A stretch of 64,000 nt of DNA from JAJYKN01 sp035516155. Lineage in GTDB: Bacteria > Nitrospirota > UBA9217. The DNA is taken from the NCBI GenBank assembly GCA_035516155.1, contig DATJAP010000024.1, positions 62,001 to 126,000 of the forward strand, written 5' to 3'. Below are positions 27,034 to 36,120 of the stretch, piece after piece; within the stretch, counting starts at the first letter, position 1, and every line of letters begins with the position of its first letter. The notes under the pieces were generated by a model, which had not been told where the DNA came from, ran no database searches, and saw only the letters and a program-made list of their open reading frames with translations. A program made the position numbers and the translations under genes.

Positions 27034-27996
27034 ATGAACCGAATACTGAAGCTATATCATCGAATCGCAATCGCGATTGTTGTTTTGTGGTGCACGTCCG
27101 TCGTGATGGTACACTCTGCCGTCGCCGCACCGCGCGCCGTCTGGATCTGGGAGGAGGACTCCTACCTCATGCTCGACAAGGATGCGGTGCAACGAGAAGT
27201 AGAAACATTCCTCGATCGGCAGCATATCTCGACGATGTATGTGTACGCCGACGAATTTAACGGCCGGAACATTCTTGTGAACGAGCCGGATAAATACCGG
27301 AAGCTCATCGCAAGCGCACACGCGCGGGGGTTCAAGGTATTTGCGCTTCTTGGCTCGGCGTATCTTCGCACCCAGGAGTACGTCCTCCCGGAGAAGCGTC
27401 CTGTTGCCCTGCGAATGTTTAGGAATGTCCTCGAATTCAACAAAAACACGCCAGATGTATCCTCGCGATTCGACGGCGTCAACATCGATATAGAACCCTA
27501 CCTTCTCGACGACTGGTCATCTGCGCGCCCGCTGCGCGTCAGGCAGTATCTGGATCTATCCGCCGAATTCATGCGCATGAAGGCCGCAGTCGGCTCGAGG
27601 TTGCTTGTCGGCCCGGCGATGCCGTTCTGGTACGACGGCATTGAAGATGTCGAATGGAACGGGCAACGCCGGAGGCTGAACGAGCGCATTCAAGATATTT
27701 ACGACTATGTAGCGCTCATGGACTACAGGAATGTTGCCGAAGGTCCTGATGGGATCGTGTCGCTCGCACAGGACGAGCTCGACTACGCGGATCGGATTGA
27801 AAAGAAAGTGATGATCGGCGTCGAAACTCTTGAGACGACACCGGCGAAGGTCACCTTCTATGGCAAGGGCGAAAAATATTTCGAAACGCAGCTTGCACTA
27901 GCGGAATCCGCAATGACACGGCATCGGTCGTTCGGAGGTTTCGTTGTCCATCACTTGAAATCCTATCGCGTTTTGGTAGAGGAAAAGCAGAAATGA
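27034..27996 (+). CDS. Secreted TIM-barrel, GH18-like protein
   Basis: 320 residues from the ATG at 27034; the AAGGAG site overlaps an earlier GTG at 27022. A signal peptide (hydrophobic core IAIAIVVLWCTSVVMV, cleavage after AVAA) is followed by a single barrel. Motifs are RAVWIWEEDSY, FKVFALLGSAYL, FDGVNIDIEPYLL and DYVALMDYRN. The DGVNIDIE string lies where glycoside hydrolase 18 enzymes carry DGxDxDxE, with Asn for the first inner Asp, so catalysis may be altered. Substrate unknown. Confidence 0.65.
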   Translation: MNRILKLYHRIAIAIVVLWCTSVVMVHSAVAAPRAVWIWEEDSYLMLDKDAVQREVETFLDRQHISTMYVYADEFNGRNILVNEPDKYRKLIASAHARGFKVFALLGSAYLRTQEYVLPEKRPVALRMFRNVLEFNKNTPDVSSRFDGVNIDIEPYLLDDWSSARPLRVRQYLDLSAEFMRMKAAVGSRLLVGPAMPFWYDGIEDVEWNGQRRRLNERIQDIYDYVALMDYRNVAEGPDGIVSLAQDELDYADRIEKKVMIGVETLETTPAKVTFYGKGEKYFETQLALAESAMTRHRSFGGFVVHHLKSYRVLVEEKQK

Positions 27997-28324
27997 GGTC
28001 AGTTGAGACTATAGGGGACATTGTTTCCGATGTTACTTTGAGACTAACGCAGCGGGCGAGACCGACGCGCAAAAGGTGCGCGTCTCACCTCCGCGTTCAT
28101 ATGCAAGACACAACCAGAGGACTACACTGCAGTTGACAAAACGTCCTGCGCAACCTTGGAGGTGAAGTCGATGACTGTTTCCATTTCTTGAAATTACAAG
28201 ATCGAAGCATAGTTACGAATCACGTTTACCGTTACTGTCGCAAATACTGTTCACTACATCTAATCATGCAAAAAGGGACGGCCTATTAATGCCGTCCCTA
28301 TGCAAAATTCTAGAATCACGATAA
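27997..28324. other. Gap between convergent genes
   Basis: 328 bases between convergent genes. Apart from the minus-strand terminator at 28270-28298 I see nothing coding. Confidence 0.6.
28270..28298 (-). terminator. Terminator of the 79-residue gene
   Basis: Stem GGGACGGC (28275-28282) with GCCGTCCC (28291-28298). Read on the minus strand it is followed by TTTTT at 28274-28270, and it lies 27 bases after the stop of the small minus-strand gene. Confidence 0.8.
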
Positions 28325-28564
28325 TTATCTTTCCCTTTCGCCCGCCTCTATACCTTTTTTCGTTTGCTCAATAGCTTTCTGTACGAACTCAAGCGCCTTG
28401 ACCCTGTGTCCGCCTTTGTTGTGTTCAGCCACTTCTAACTCTCCCTTTGCGTGATTCAGGGCCTCAAGGGCAGCCATCATATGCGGCTGATGTATCGCAG
28501 CCCAACTACCTACTGCACTACCAATAAGCACTCCCACAATCAAAGCAATTACAATTTTTTTCAC
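28325..28564 (-). CDS. Small conserved membrane-anchored or exported protein
   Basis: 79 residues from a GTG start behind AGGAGGAATATT. One hydrophobic segment (IVIALIVGVLIGSAVGSWAA) acts as leader or anchor. The rest is helical: HMMAALEALNHAKGELEVAE then a GGHRVKALEFVQKAIEQ block. Small exported proteins with a GGHR...AL..V..AI pattern occur in many proteobacteria as a hypothetical family. Function is unknown. The gene has its own terminator and stands alone. Confidence 0.75.
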   Translation of the reverse strand: MKKIVIALIVGVLIGSAVGSWAAIHQPHMMAALEALNHAKGELEVAEHNKGGHRVKALEFVQKAIEQTKKGIEAGERER

Positions 28565-29346
28565 AATATTCCTCCTTAATTTTAAAACTCATGCCAAACA
28601 GTATATCAGAATATCACAACAAAATAAATCTATTTTCAATCTTGAACGACAATTTAGAACGATTCTGTTAAAGCGACCGTCTGATCCGGGAAACCCTCCA
28701 TGAGTTTCCGCGGATGCCTTCCATTCATTAACGGAGGGTTCGGGTGTATCGTGTCATCGTCGAAAATAAACTGCTTGAATGATAATTTTATGATATAGTC
28801 ATCCGCCACGATCCGCGGTTTTCTATATTATTGTAAATATGGCATCGCTTGCCAATTGTTGAGCACAGGGAGGTAAATGAGGGATATTTATCGGAGACTC
28901 ATTTTTGAACACATATTCAAAAAGTGGGCAGCAGTATCCTAATATGGTCTCGCCGGGGAGACATGATAGTAAAAGGGAAAATTTTTTGAGGATTTTCCCT
29001 TTTCTACCGCGTGATTGTCAATCGTACGATTCCGTATTCATCATCGAAGTTGATTCTGATTGAAATATTGCGCTCCTTGTATCATAATACCGATAAATAT
29101 GGCCTTTATGAAACAACCCTCTGATCTTAAGGTGTTCATATTGAAGAGGGAATTCCTTCGTGATGAGTGCGGACAGAAACGCGGTCGAAAAGCTTGGAAT
29201 ACTCTGGATCGGGAAAGAGGGGCGCTCTGCTTATTTGTTGCCGGCATTATATCAACTAGAAACCGTTAGACGCCATATCCAATAGCGCTCCGACCGCAGT
29301 GTAAGAAATAATTACATTTCCTGTTTCGCCAGGGAGGGTATTATAC
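28565..29346. other. Long gap with inverted repeats
   Basis: 782 bases with no gene I can support. Inverted repeats are seen: AACCCTCC/GGAGGGTT around 28691-28740 with a 33-base interior, GTCTC/GAGAC near 28947-28962, and a perfect 12-pair hairpin at 28971-29003. A 69-codon frame at 29060 lacks any support. Confidence 0.5.
28971..29003. terminator. Perfect 12-pair hairpin, bidirectional terminator-like
   Basis: AAAAGGGAAAAT, a nine-base loop TTTTTGAGG, then the exact complement ATTTTCCCTTTT. A and T runs on both sides would serve either strand. No gene ends directly at it, so it may belong to an unseen transcript. Confidence 0.5.
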
Positions 29347-30093
29347 ATGCGCACCATCGTTCGCATTGCACTGTTACTTGTATTTCTGGCTGGTTCAGGG
29401 ACCGCGCTCTTCGCTGTGGGCAAGCAGGACATGCCGAAAAGTGTCGGCATGCCAGAGTCTGCTGCTAATGGTGCTAAGACAGCTGTACTGATCACTCCGG
29501 AGCTTACCATTACGAGTGCGAGGACTGCGGTACTGATCATGGACTATCAGAATGAAATCGTGAATATGCTGCCTGAGAATGTGCGAGTCCCTCTGCTGGA
29601 TAGAGCAAGCACCATCCTCCAGAAGGCACGGCAAGCCCATCTGCCCATTGTTTATGTCGTCGTGCGCTTTCGTGAAGGTTACCCTGAGATCAACCCGCGT
29701 AACAAGCTCTTCAGCAGCTTAAAAGAATCGGGACGTCTACGTGAAGGGACATCCGGATCCGAAATCCATGACAGAGTAGCACCGCAACCGCAAGATATCG
29801 TAGTAGCAAAACGCCGTGTCGGAGCTTTTTCTACCACGGACTTGGATACGATTCTGCGTGCAAAAAATATTAATACGCTCGTATTATTCGGTATTTCGAC
29901 GAGCGGCGTAGTCCTTTCCACGTTACGCTGGGCCGCTGACCTGGATTACTCACTCGTGGTCATATCAGATGTCTGCGCAGACCAAGACGCTGAAGTGAAC
30001 CGCGTATTGATGGATAAGGTTTTCCCGCGGCAGGCTACTGTCGTGACTACCCGAGAATTTCTCAACGCTATCGGAGCTAAAGATGTAAGGTGA
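29347..30093 (+). CDS. Exported isochorismatase-like hydrolase lacking the catalytic Cys
   Basis: 248 residues with an N-terminal signal-like segment (IVRIALLLVFLAGSGTALFA). The isochorismatase fold follows: VLIMDYQNEIV with the catalytic Asp, AKRRVGAF with the Lys, and FGISTSGVVLSTLRWAADLD where the nucleophile loop should be. In pyrazinamidase and other cysteine hydrolases this loop reads like TDYCV; here it is TSGVV, so the Cys is absent. A subgroup with the same TSGVVLST loop is widespread. Whether it is an enzyme is unclear. A GCCAGGGAGG site precedes the ATG. Confidence 0.85.
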   Translation: MRTIVRIALLLVFLAGSGTALFAVGKQDMPKSVGMPESAANGAKTAVLITPELTITSARTAVLIMDYQNEIVNMLPENVRVPLLDRASTILQKARQAHLPIVYVVVRFREGYPEINPRNKLFSSLKESGRLREGTSGSEIHDRVAPQPQDIVVAKRRVGAFSTTDLDTILRAKNINTLVLFGISTSGVVLSTLRWAADLDYSLVVISDVCADQDAEVNRVLMDKVFPRQATVVTTREFLNAIGAKDVR

Positions 30094-30122
30094 CGATTGT
30101 GTAAGGCAGGTTGGAGGATTAA

Positions 30123-30215
30123 ATGAGCAAAATGTCTTCCCGCAGTCTACACCATAAAACCAAGAGTGAACGTTTCACAGAGGAATTAGGAAGCATGATC
30201 CAGTGCTTACAGTAA
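30123..30215 (+). CDS. Possible 30-residue peptide
   Basis: ATG at 30123 behind GGTTGGAGG, 29 bases after the isochorismatase-like gene. The product begins MSKMSSRSLHHKTKSERFTE and has no hydrophobic segment. The ribosome site is good, but the length is short and no family is known. It may be a truncated gene start. Confidence 0.3.
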   Translation: MSKMSSRSLHHKTKSERFTEELGSMIQCLQ

Positions 30216-30415
30216 AATGAGATAAAAAATAATATCCCCTGGTTTTATGTTTGCACAGTCGTTCATCGATCAGGTTTTTACTGCGATTGCCTCGAACATG
30301 CCTTCTGGCTCTCTTGCCTGTCTGCGTGATCAATTGACCGAGACATCTGAATTCATATTTAGTCCATGTCCCCTCGAAGATTCTAACATGCTTTCGAACC
30401 TGTTGCGGAGTCAAT

Positions 30416-30535
30416 AGCACCGCAACTGATAGTCACATATATATTGTTACGGCCATACCGAGCGAGACGATCGGCTGCCCTCTATTCTTGCGATATTTCA
30501 ATAATCGGCTATAATGAGCGAGTGATACTTCTTAA
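30416..30535 (+). repeat. Degenerate repeat, copy B
   Basis: Direct partner of the repeat at 20388-20505, sharing ordered blocks TGATAGT, ACAT, CGGCCA, GAGCGAG, CTTGCGAT, TTTCAATAA and AATGAG with substitutions and small gaps between. Confidence 0.5.
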
Positions 30536-31021
30536 AGGTGTTGTTCTGTACTATCCAAACCAGCAACTTTTTTATATAGAAGCAAGCAAGGGAGAAATAC
30601 ACAGCTTATGTTTCTGCTGGTAGTCTTGATTTTATGATATATTGATCAAGTGCATGGGGTATTACAGCAGAAGTCACGAGTTCGGGATATTGGGATTGTC
30701 GTTATGCCTATTATCTTGATACCTGTGTCAGCTGGCATACCGCAGCAATTGTCAATCAGCGTCGTTACACGATAGTTGGCGATGATAGGGTCTCCAGAGC
30801 TGATGAAGAAGCGGCGTATGCGGAGTGAAGTATGCAAACAAAAATTCTGCATTCTATGAGTTGTTATCGTATAAAAGATACCAGAGAAGGGCAATAAAAC
30901 TTTTTTTCTTGGGTCCTAGCACACAGGTTGATGAACAAAATCGGTTTTTATCTCCCAGTCGAAAGATGGGTATGAATACTTCCTCGATGTAGTATCCCGC
31001 AAGGTCTAAAATATATATGCC

Positions 31022-32257
31022 ATGACCTCCTCTTTCGATTCAAATGAAGCGCAAGCGATCCTGCGGCACCGTCCATTCGTTCTATTCTGGTTTGCCCGGG
31101 TGGCGACCATGGTCGCCTTCCAGGTGCAGGCCGTTGCCGTGGGTTGGCAGATTTATGCGCTCACCGGTAGTGCGTTGTATCTCGGCCTTGTCGGGCTTGC
31201 GCAATTCCTGCCTATGTTTCTGCTGACGCTCGTCGTGGGCCACATTGCAGACCGTTACGACCGTCGGACCATTGCACGGCTTTGTCAAATCGTTGAAGGC
31301 CTGGCCGCCTTTGCGCTGGCATGGGGGAGCGCCGCCGGCTGGCAGAGCAAGGAGACCATCCTCGTCATCATGTTCATCGTCGGGGCTGTACACGCCTTCG
31401 AAGGGCCGACCATGCAGTCGCTCCTGCCCGGCCTGGTCACAGGCGAACTCCTTCCGCGAGCTCTTGCCTGGTCCGCTTCGGCAATGCAGACCGCAACCAT
31501 CGTCGGGCCGGCGCTCGGCGGCCTTTTGTATACGGTGGGCCCAACCGAGGTCTATGCAGCCGCAGGAGTTTTGTTCCTAGCAGCAAGCGTACTGCTCGGC
31601 TTCCTCCGCTTGGTCCGTTCTCCCGCCATGCGCGAACCTGCGAGCATCAAATCGGTGTTCGCCGGCATCACCTTCATCCGCAGCCGTCCCGAGATACTGG
31701 GCGCTATATCCCTCGACCTCTTTGCCGTGCTTCTGGGCGGTGCTACGGCTCTCTTGCCGATTTATGCACGCGACATCCTGATGACCGGACCGTGGGGGCT
31801 GGGCCTCCTCCGTTCAGCGCCTGCAGTGGGTGCCCTTGCCATGTCCCTTTTCCTGGCGCGCCGTCCACTTACGCGTCGCGTGGGCAGGACCATGTTCAAT
31901 GCCGTGGCGATCTTCGGCGCCGCAACCATCGTGTTTGCACTTTCGACATCCTTCCTACTGTCCCTAACGGCCCTAGCCGTGCTCGGAGCTGCCGACGTGA
32001 TCAGCGTCGTCATCAGGCACTCGCTGGTTCAGATCGAGACGCCTGATGAGATGCGGGGCCGAGTAAGTGCCGTCAACTCCTTATTCATCGGAACATCGAA
32101 CCAACTGGGAGAGTTCGAGTCGGGGATCACCGCAGCCTGGTTCGGCACGGTTTTCGCTGTTCTGATCGGCGGCATCGGCACGATTATCGTCGTAGCACTT
32201 TGGATGCGAATTTTCCCGCAGCTGGTACAGACCGACACATTGGATCCGAAGCAATGA
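31022..32257 (+). CDS. MFS transporter (MFS_3/EntS-like)
   Basis: 411 residues with about twelve membrane helices. The loop 2-3 signature GHIADRYDRRTIARL is present, together with FWFARVATMVAFQVQAVAVGWQIYAL in helix 1 and EMRGRVSAVNSLFIGTSNQLGEFESG near helix 11, typical of the MFS_3 group that includes enterobactin exporter EntS. It likely exports a small molecule by proton antiport. There are no neighbours that identify the substrate. The ribosome site is weak. Confidence 0.88.
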   Translation: MTSSFDSNEAQAILRHRPFVLFWFARVATMVAFQVQAVAVGWQIYALTGSALYLGLVGLAQFLPMFLLTLVVGHIADRYDRRTIARLCQIVEGLAAFALAWGSAAGWQSKETILVIMFIVGAVHAFEGPTMQSLLPGLVTGELLPRALAWSASAMQTATIVGPALGGLLYTVGPTEVYAAAGVLFLAASVLLGFLRLVRSPAMREPASIKSVFAGITFIRSRPEILGAISLDLFAVLLGGATALLPIYARDILMTGPWGLGLLRSAPAVGALAMSLFLARRPLTRRVGRTMFNAVAIFGAATIVFALSTSFLLSLTALAVLGAADVISVVIRHSLVQIETPDEMRGRVSAVNSLFIGTSNQLGEFESGITAAWFGTVFAVLIGGIGTIIVVALWMRIFPQLVQTDTLDPKQ

Positions 32258-32587
32258 GGTAGAATGGAAAATGGGAAAGTGAAGTCAGGTAAAATATCAG
32301 AGACGAAGATGTCGGAATGAAAGGGATTACCACGGCAGGCTGCGACATACTTACTGAAGCCGACAAGAGAGGCTTTAGTAATATTTTTAAAAAGGGAAGA
32401 AAACGGTACAACTTTTCACTCTAAATCGTGTCAAATTATGTATAATGGGATTAAGTATAGATTATCAACTGATTCCAGCATGAGACGTCTGCGCAGATTG
32501 GGTCCATTTTTTTACTATGAAAGAAATTGACGAGAACCAGGTGCCTGCCAGTGACCCCACAGGAAATACGAGGAAGGAGCTGCGCCT
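32258..32587. other. Gap before the DUF3300 gene
   Basis: 330 bases, AT-rich in the middle. I see no gene; the ribosome site GAAGGAGC of the next gene is at its end. Confidence 0.5.
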
Positions 32588-33904
32588 GTGAAGAGGACCT
32601 TCATAAAGTGCTTTTTGCTTGCCTTTGTTGTGTGCATTCCAGCGCTCCTGTCTGTTCAGGCCTGGTCGGATGACCAGGACCTGACATACTCAATATCATT
32701 CACGAATGATGAGCTTGATAACCTCCTTGCGCCTATTGCCCTCTACCCGGACCCGCTTTTGGCCCAGATACTGCCGGCTTCGACATATCCGGAAGAGATT
32801 GCCGATGCAGCAGCGTGGCTAAACAGCGGCGGGGATGTGTCAGGTATTGATGAGCAGGACTGGGATGAGTCCGTCAAGGCAGTTGCCCACTACCCGAGCA
32901 TTCTTCAAATGATGGCCGAGAATATGGATTGGACCGCCGATCTGGGAGACGCCTTTCTCAACCAGCCGGAGGACGTGACAGGTTCGATACAACGACTCAG
33001 GCAGCAGGCGCAAGGCGCCGGCAATCTGATGAGTACCAATGAGCAAAGTGTCATGACCGACCAAGGCTATATCGAGATCATTCCGGCTCAACCTGAGTAT
33101 ATATACGTCCCTCAGTATGACCCTTTGATTGTGTATCACCGAAGATGGGCTCCCGGCATGCCGCCTTTCATTACCTTTCACGTTCGTCTGGCAATAGGGG
33201 GTTGGCTTGGTATGGACTTTGACTGGGGTCACCACGATATAATCCATCATGGCTGGAATCGCTCCGGCTGGGTCAATAATGCAAGGCCCTACGTTCACGT
33301 AACAAATGTTTATATCAACAGAAGTAGACCCGACATACATCAGGCATGGAGGCATGACGCATCGCATGGAGATCCCGCCAGATACCTGGCATTACACCCC
33401 AGTGGTTCCAATGCAAGCAGGTATGCGCGGATAAGTGAAATGAGAGGGGGCACTGCGATGACGACTAGGCCCTCGGGAGCGATGTTCGCTCCTAAGAGCG
33501 ACACCAATGCATACAGCAACCGCGGCAGGGAAAGTCGCGGCATTGTGAACCAGGTGCCGACACCGCCGATTCAACATATCAGTCAACGCCCAACAACGCC
33601 GGCTCCAAGTATCAATGAGCGACCGATTACACCGACTCCTAGTATCAGCCAACGACCAGCATCGCAGACTCCAAGTGTTAGCAGCGGTTTCAATCAGCCG
33701 GTTTCTGGCCCAGAGCGTGTGCAGCCTGAAAGGACGCCTTCGGTCACTTTTGGTGGTTACCGAGGAGCTAATGAGGCAAGGGAACAGAGTCTTCGTGGCC
33801 AGAGCAGCCGCCAGAGCAGCGAGAGTGTACGCTCTTCCGTTGCCCCGGTGAACCACGGCAGTGCTCCCGCGCGTGGGAATGCCTCCAGGGATAAACAACG
33901 CTAG
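32588..33904 (+). CDS. DUF3300 exported protein with C-terminal Pro/Ser repeats
   Basis: 438 residues from a GTG behind AAGGAGC. A signal peptide (AFVVCIPALLSVQAWS) is followed by the DUF3300 domain: LDNLLAPIALYPDPLLAQIL, YPEEIADAAAWL, then YIYVPQYDPLIVYHRRW. A middle His/Trp-rich region and a low-complexity tail follow. Three 11-residue repeats of the form ISQRPxxPxPS occupy the tail, encoded at 33578-33676. DUF3300 and DUF2950 genes are often adjacent, as here. The function is unknown, and location should be periplasm or outer membrane. Confidence 0.88.
   Translation: MKRTFIKCFLLAFVVCIPALLSVQAWSDDQDLTYSISFTNDELDNLLAPIALYPDPLLAQILPASTYPEEIADAAAWLNSGGDVSGIDEQDWDESVKAVAHYPSILQMMAENMDWTADLGDAFLNQPEDVTGSIQRLRQQAQGAGNLMSTNEQSVMTDQGYIEIIPAQPEYIYVPQYDPLIVYHRRWAPGMPPFITFHVRLAIGGWLGMDFDWGHHDIIHHGWNRSGWVNNARPYVHVTNVYINRSRPDIHQAWRHDASHGDPARYLALHPSGSNASRYARISEMRGGTAMTTRPSGAMFAPKSDTNAYSNRGRESRGIVNQVPTPPIQHISQRPTTPAPSINERPITPTPSISQRPASQTPSVSSGFNQPVSGPERVQPERTPSVTFGGYRGANEAREQSLRGQSSRQSSESVRSSVAPVNHGSAPARGNASRDKQR
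33578..33676 (+). repeat. Three in-frame 33-base tandem repeats in the DUF3300 gene
   Basis: The units encode ISQRPTTPAPS, INERPITPTPS and ISQRPASQTPS. The DNA copies have diverged but keep the 33-base register, giving a proline-rich linker. Confidence 0.75.
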
Positions 33905-33966
33905 AAGCCGCAACGGGTTTGCTTCAACTATGTTCCGCTAAATTGAATGTAGAGAGGGAGGAAACT

Positions 33967-34938
33967 ATGGAGACAATTCAGCAAAAATCCATATCTCGTT
34001 CCTTACGGGGTATGGTTTTTATTGCCGCACTATTGGTAATCGCAGTGTCGGTCTTTGTCTGGAGCATGCCGCTCATGGCGGCAGCATCACAAAAACTTTT
34101 CTCCTCTCCCGAAGATGCCTTGAAAGGACTTGTTGAGGCTGTCAAGGCAAAAGACAAAGCTGCGCTCGATCAGATATTCGGACCCTTTGCAAAAGATCTT
34201 CGGTCTAGTGACGAGGTGCAGGCTGCCACCGAATTTGAGGAATTTGCCAAACACATAGCAGAGAAAACCAGCCTCGTGAAAGAGAATGATTCAAAGGTGA
34301 TCATTTACATAGGCAACGAGAGCTGGCCATTTCCGATTCCCCTTGTAAAAATAAATGACCAATGGTTCTTTGATACGGTAGCGGGCAAGGAAGAGATCCT
34401 TAACCGTAGAATCGGGGAAGACGAACTCACTGCCATACTGGTCTGTCACACATACGTCAAGGCGCAGCGCGAGTATGCCCTGAAGGACTGGAATGGTGAC
34501 GGGATCCTTGCGTATGCACAGAAACTTCGGAGCGATCCCGGCAAGAAGAATGGTCTCTTCTGGAGGCACGCGCCAGGCGAAGCAATGAGCCCCTTGGGTG
34601 AACTCGTGGCACAGGCCAGGATGGAGGGCTATAAAAAGGGAAAGTCTGTGTTCAAGGAACAGCCGATACCGTTTCATGGCTACTACTTCAAGATACTGAC
34701 ACAACAGGGAGAGCATGCGCCGGGCGGAAAGTACACTTATATCATTAACGGCAACATGGTCGGTGGCTTCGGCCTGGTCGCATTCCCATCAGAGTGGGGC
34801 AAGTCGGGGATAATGACCCTCATCGTCAACCAGCAGGGCAAGGTGTTCCAGAAAAACCTCGGACCGGACACTTTGAAGATCGCTCAGGAAATACAGTCGT
34901 TCGATCCAGACGAGACCTGGACTCCGGTTAAGGAATGA
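33967..34938 (+). CDS. DUF2950 exported protein
   Basis: 323 residues from the ATG at 33967 behind GAGGGAGGAAACT; the earlier in-frame ATG at 33919 has no site. One N-terminal hydrophobic segment (MVFIAALLVIAVSVFVW, ending AAAS) suggests export. DUF2950 marks are FSSPEDALKGLVEAVKAKD, GNESWPFPIPLVK, WFFDTVAGKEEILNRRIGEDEL and GYYFKILTQQG with VAFPSEWGKSGIMTLIVN. It follows the DUF3300 gene by 62 bases and is probably co-transcribed. Function unknown. Confidence 0.9.
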   Translation: METIQQKSISRSLRGMVFIAALLVIAVSVFVWSMPLMAAASQKLFSSPEDALKGLVEAVKAKDKAALDQIFGPFAKDLRSSDEVQAATEFEEFAKHIAEKTSLVKENDSKVIIYIGNESWPFPIPLVKINDQWFFDTVAGKEEILNRRIGEDELTAILVCHTYVKAQREYALKDWNGDGILAYAQKLRSDPGKKNGLFWRHAPGEAMSPLGELVAQARMEGYKKGKSVFKEQPIPFHGYYFKILTQQGEHAPGGKYTYIINGNMVGGFGLVAFPSEWGKSGIMTLIVNQQGKVFQKNLGPDTLKIAQEIQSFDPDETWTPVKE

Positions 34939-35352
34939 CAATTTCTTTTGATCTCCACGTCCGCGACGAGTTGTGCCCGGAGTAAGGATATATAAAAAAC
35001 GCTTGAGTATTCAGCAAGTATTACCATATATTATTTACAGCATGCCTGTGTTGTCCTTTTATTAGTCGAATAGAGGAGAGCACGATGACTTACCCTAGCC
35101 GATGTCCTCATACCTGTGCTGGTCCTGATCCTGGTCGGGTTCACCATAGAGCGCATCCACTTCCTGTCCCCCCCTCGTTCCAGCCCTCGGCCGAGATACT
35201 GGCCTTACCCTCATCATCCGTTATTGCGGTGAGGTACGACCAAAGAGGCAGTAAAGTATTATATTTGCACCTGTGATATACTGAAACTATTGAGAGTTGC
35301 TTTAACGATAGTCGATTCCGAAAACGAAAATCGAAAAAAAAGGAGACATATC
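34939..35352. other. Gap with a broken small membrane-protein gene
   Basis: 414 bases. Apart from the frameshifted small gene at 35085-35232 there is only AT-rich sequence. Confidence 0.5.
35085..35232 (+). pseudogene. Small one-helix membrane protein, frameshifted at the start codon
   Basis: An ATG at 35085 sits behind GAGGAGAG, but its own frame gives a Pro/His-rich product. Shifting one base directly after the ATG yields a convincing 47-codon protein from 35089: LTLADVLIPVLVLILVGF, a membrane helix, then a basic Pro/Arg/Tyr tail ending HHPLLR and a TGA at 35230. The good frame has no start codon of its own. A single-base loss next to the start codon, or a base error, explains both observations. 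Confidence 0.55.
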
Positions 35353-35553
35353 ATGTTTGAAGGACTGTTCCGGCCGATGCATTTACTCTTGATACTCATT
35401 ATCGTTTTAATCATTTTTGGACCGGGAAGGCTTCCGGAGATCGGGGAAGGTCTCGGTAAGAGCATACGGTCATTCAAAAAAGCAATGTCTGAAAAAGATG
35501 ACCAGCAGAAAGACTCGAAATCGGACGACCAGAAGGATGAAACCAAAGGATAA
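35353..35553 (+). CDS. tatA: Twin-arginine translocase subunit TatA/TatE
   Basis: 66 residues from the ATG at 35353 behind AAAGGAG. The track-length extension upstream is not needed. One helix (PMHLLLILIIVLIIFGPGRL) is followed by the amphipathic helix EIGEGLGKSIRSFKKAM and a charged tail, the exact TatA layout. TatA oligomers form the passage for folded Tat substrates. No tatC is in the window. A Tat-like leader is seen on the Liv-type binding protein about 14 kb upstream. Confidence 0.93.
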   Translation: MFEGLFRPMHLLLILIIVLIIFGPGRLPEIGEGLGKSIRSFKKAMSEKDDQQKDSKSDDQKDETKG

Positions 35554-35697
35554 TGTTGCATCGTCATGTCTGTCACCACAGCAGCAGCAACACGTGAAAA
35601 GTCCTTATGCGGATTCCTCGCACTTTTGCTTGCCGTTTGTCGCTTTGATGACGAGATTGCAATGTCTTATTCTATGGAAAATTATAAGGCTATCCCT

Positions 35698-36120
35698 ATG
35701 AGTTTTAAGTGGAACGATGAACTGAACACGGGAATCAGCAATATCGACATTCAGCACAAACAGCTATTCACCAGATTCAATGCATTGCTGCAAGCGTGCA
35801 ATACAGCTCAGGAAAAAGATGCTGTCGGAAATTACCTCAATTTTCTTCATGAGTACATCATTTTCCATTTTGAAGCAGAAGAACGGGAAATGATTAATCA
35901 CAAGTATCCTCGTTGTGACGAGCATAAGGCAGAACACGAGACATTCAAAAAGCAGATTAATCAACTCTACGAAGGCTATACGACACATGGTGTGAACATG
36001 CAAGTCTTTGTGATGACAATTCGGACATCGGGTGAATGGCTCGTGAATCACATTCTGAAGACCGACAAAGTCATGGCTGAATATCTTCGAAATGAAGTTG
36101 GGACCGGTTCAGGTGCCTAG
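35698..36120 (+). CDS. Bacteriohemerythrin
   Basis: 140 residues from the ATG at 35698 (AAGG site eight bases upstream); a longer frame from 35566 would add a non-family leader. The di-iron ligands are visible: IDIQHKQLF, FLHEYIIFHFEAEEREM, DEHKAEHETF and NHILKTDKVMAEYL. It reversibly binds oxygen at a carboxylate/His-bridged di-iron site and in anaerobes serves oxygen sensing or delivery. It follows tatA closely, but co-function is not implied. Confidence 0.93.
   Translation: MSFKWNDELNTGISNIDIQHKQLFTRFNALLQACNTAQEKDAVGNYLNFLHEYIIFHFEAEEREMINHKYPRCDEHKAEHETFKKQINQLYEGYTTHGVNMQVFVMTIRTSGEWLVNHILKTDKVMAEYLRNEVGTGSGA

Larger units (their letters stand above)
30094..31021. other. Long gap with small frame and repeat copy B
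   Basis: 928 bases. It holds a 30-codon frame with a good ribosome site, the second copy of a degenerate repeat, and between 30650 and 30830 short Tyr/Cys-rich frames that may be remnants. No intact gene is recognised. Confidence 0.5.

Noticed and set aside
33578..33676. Tandem repeats considered as a CRISPR-like array
   Set aside because: The repeats are in frame, have no spacers and encode a Pro/Ser linker of the DUF3300 protein.
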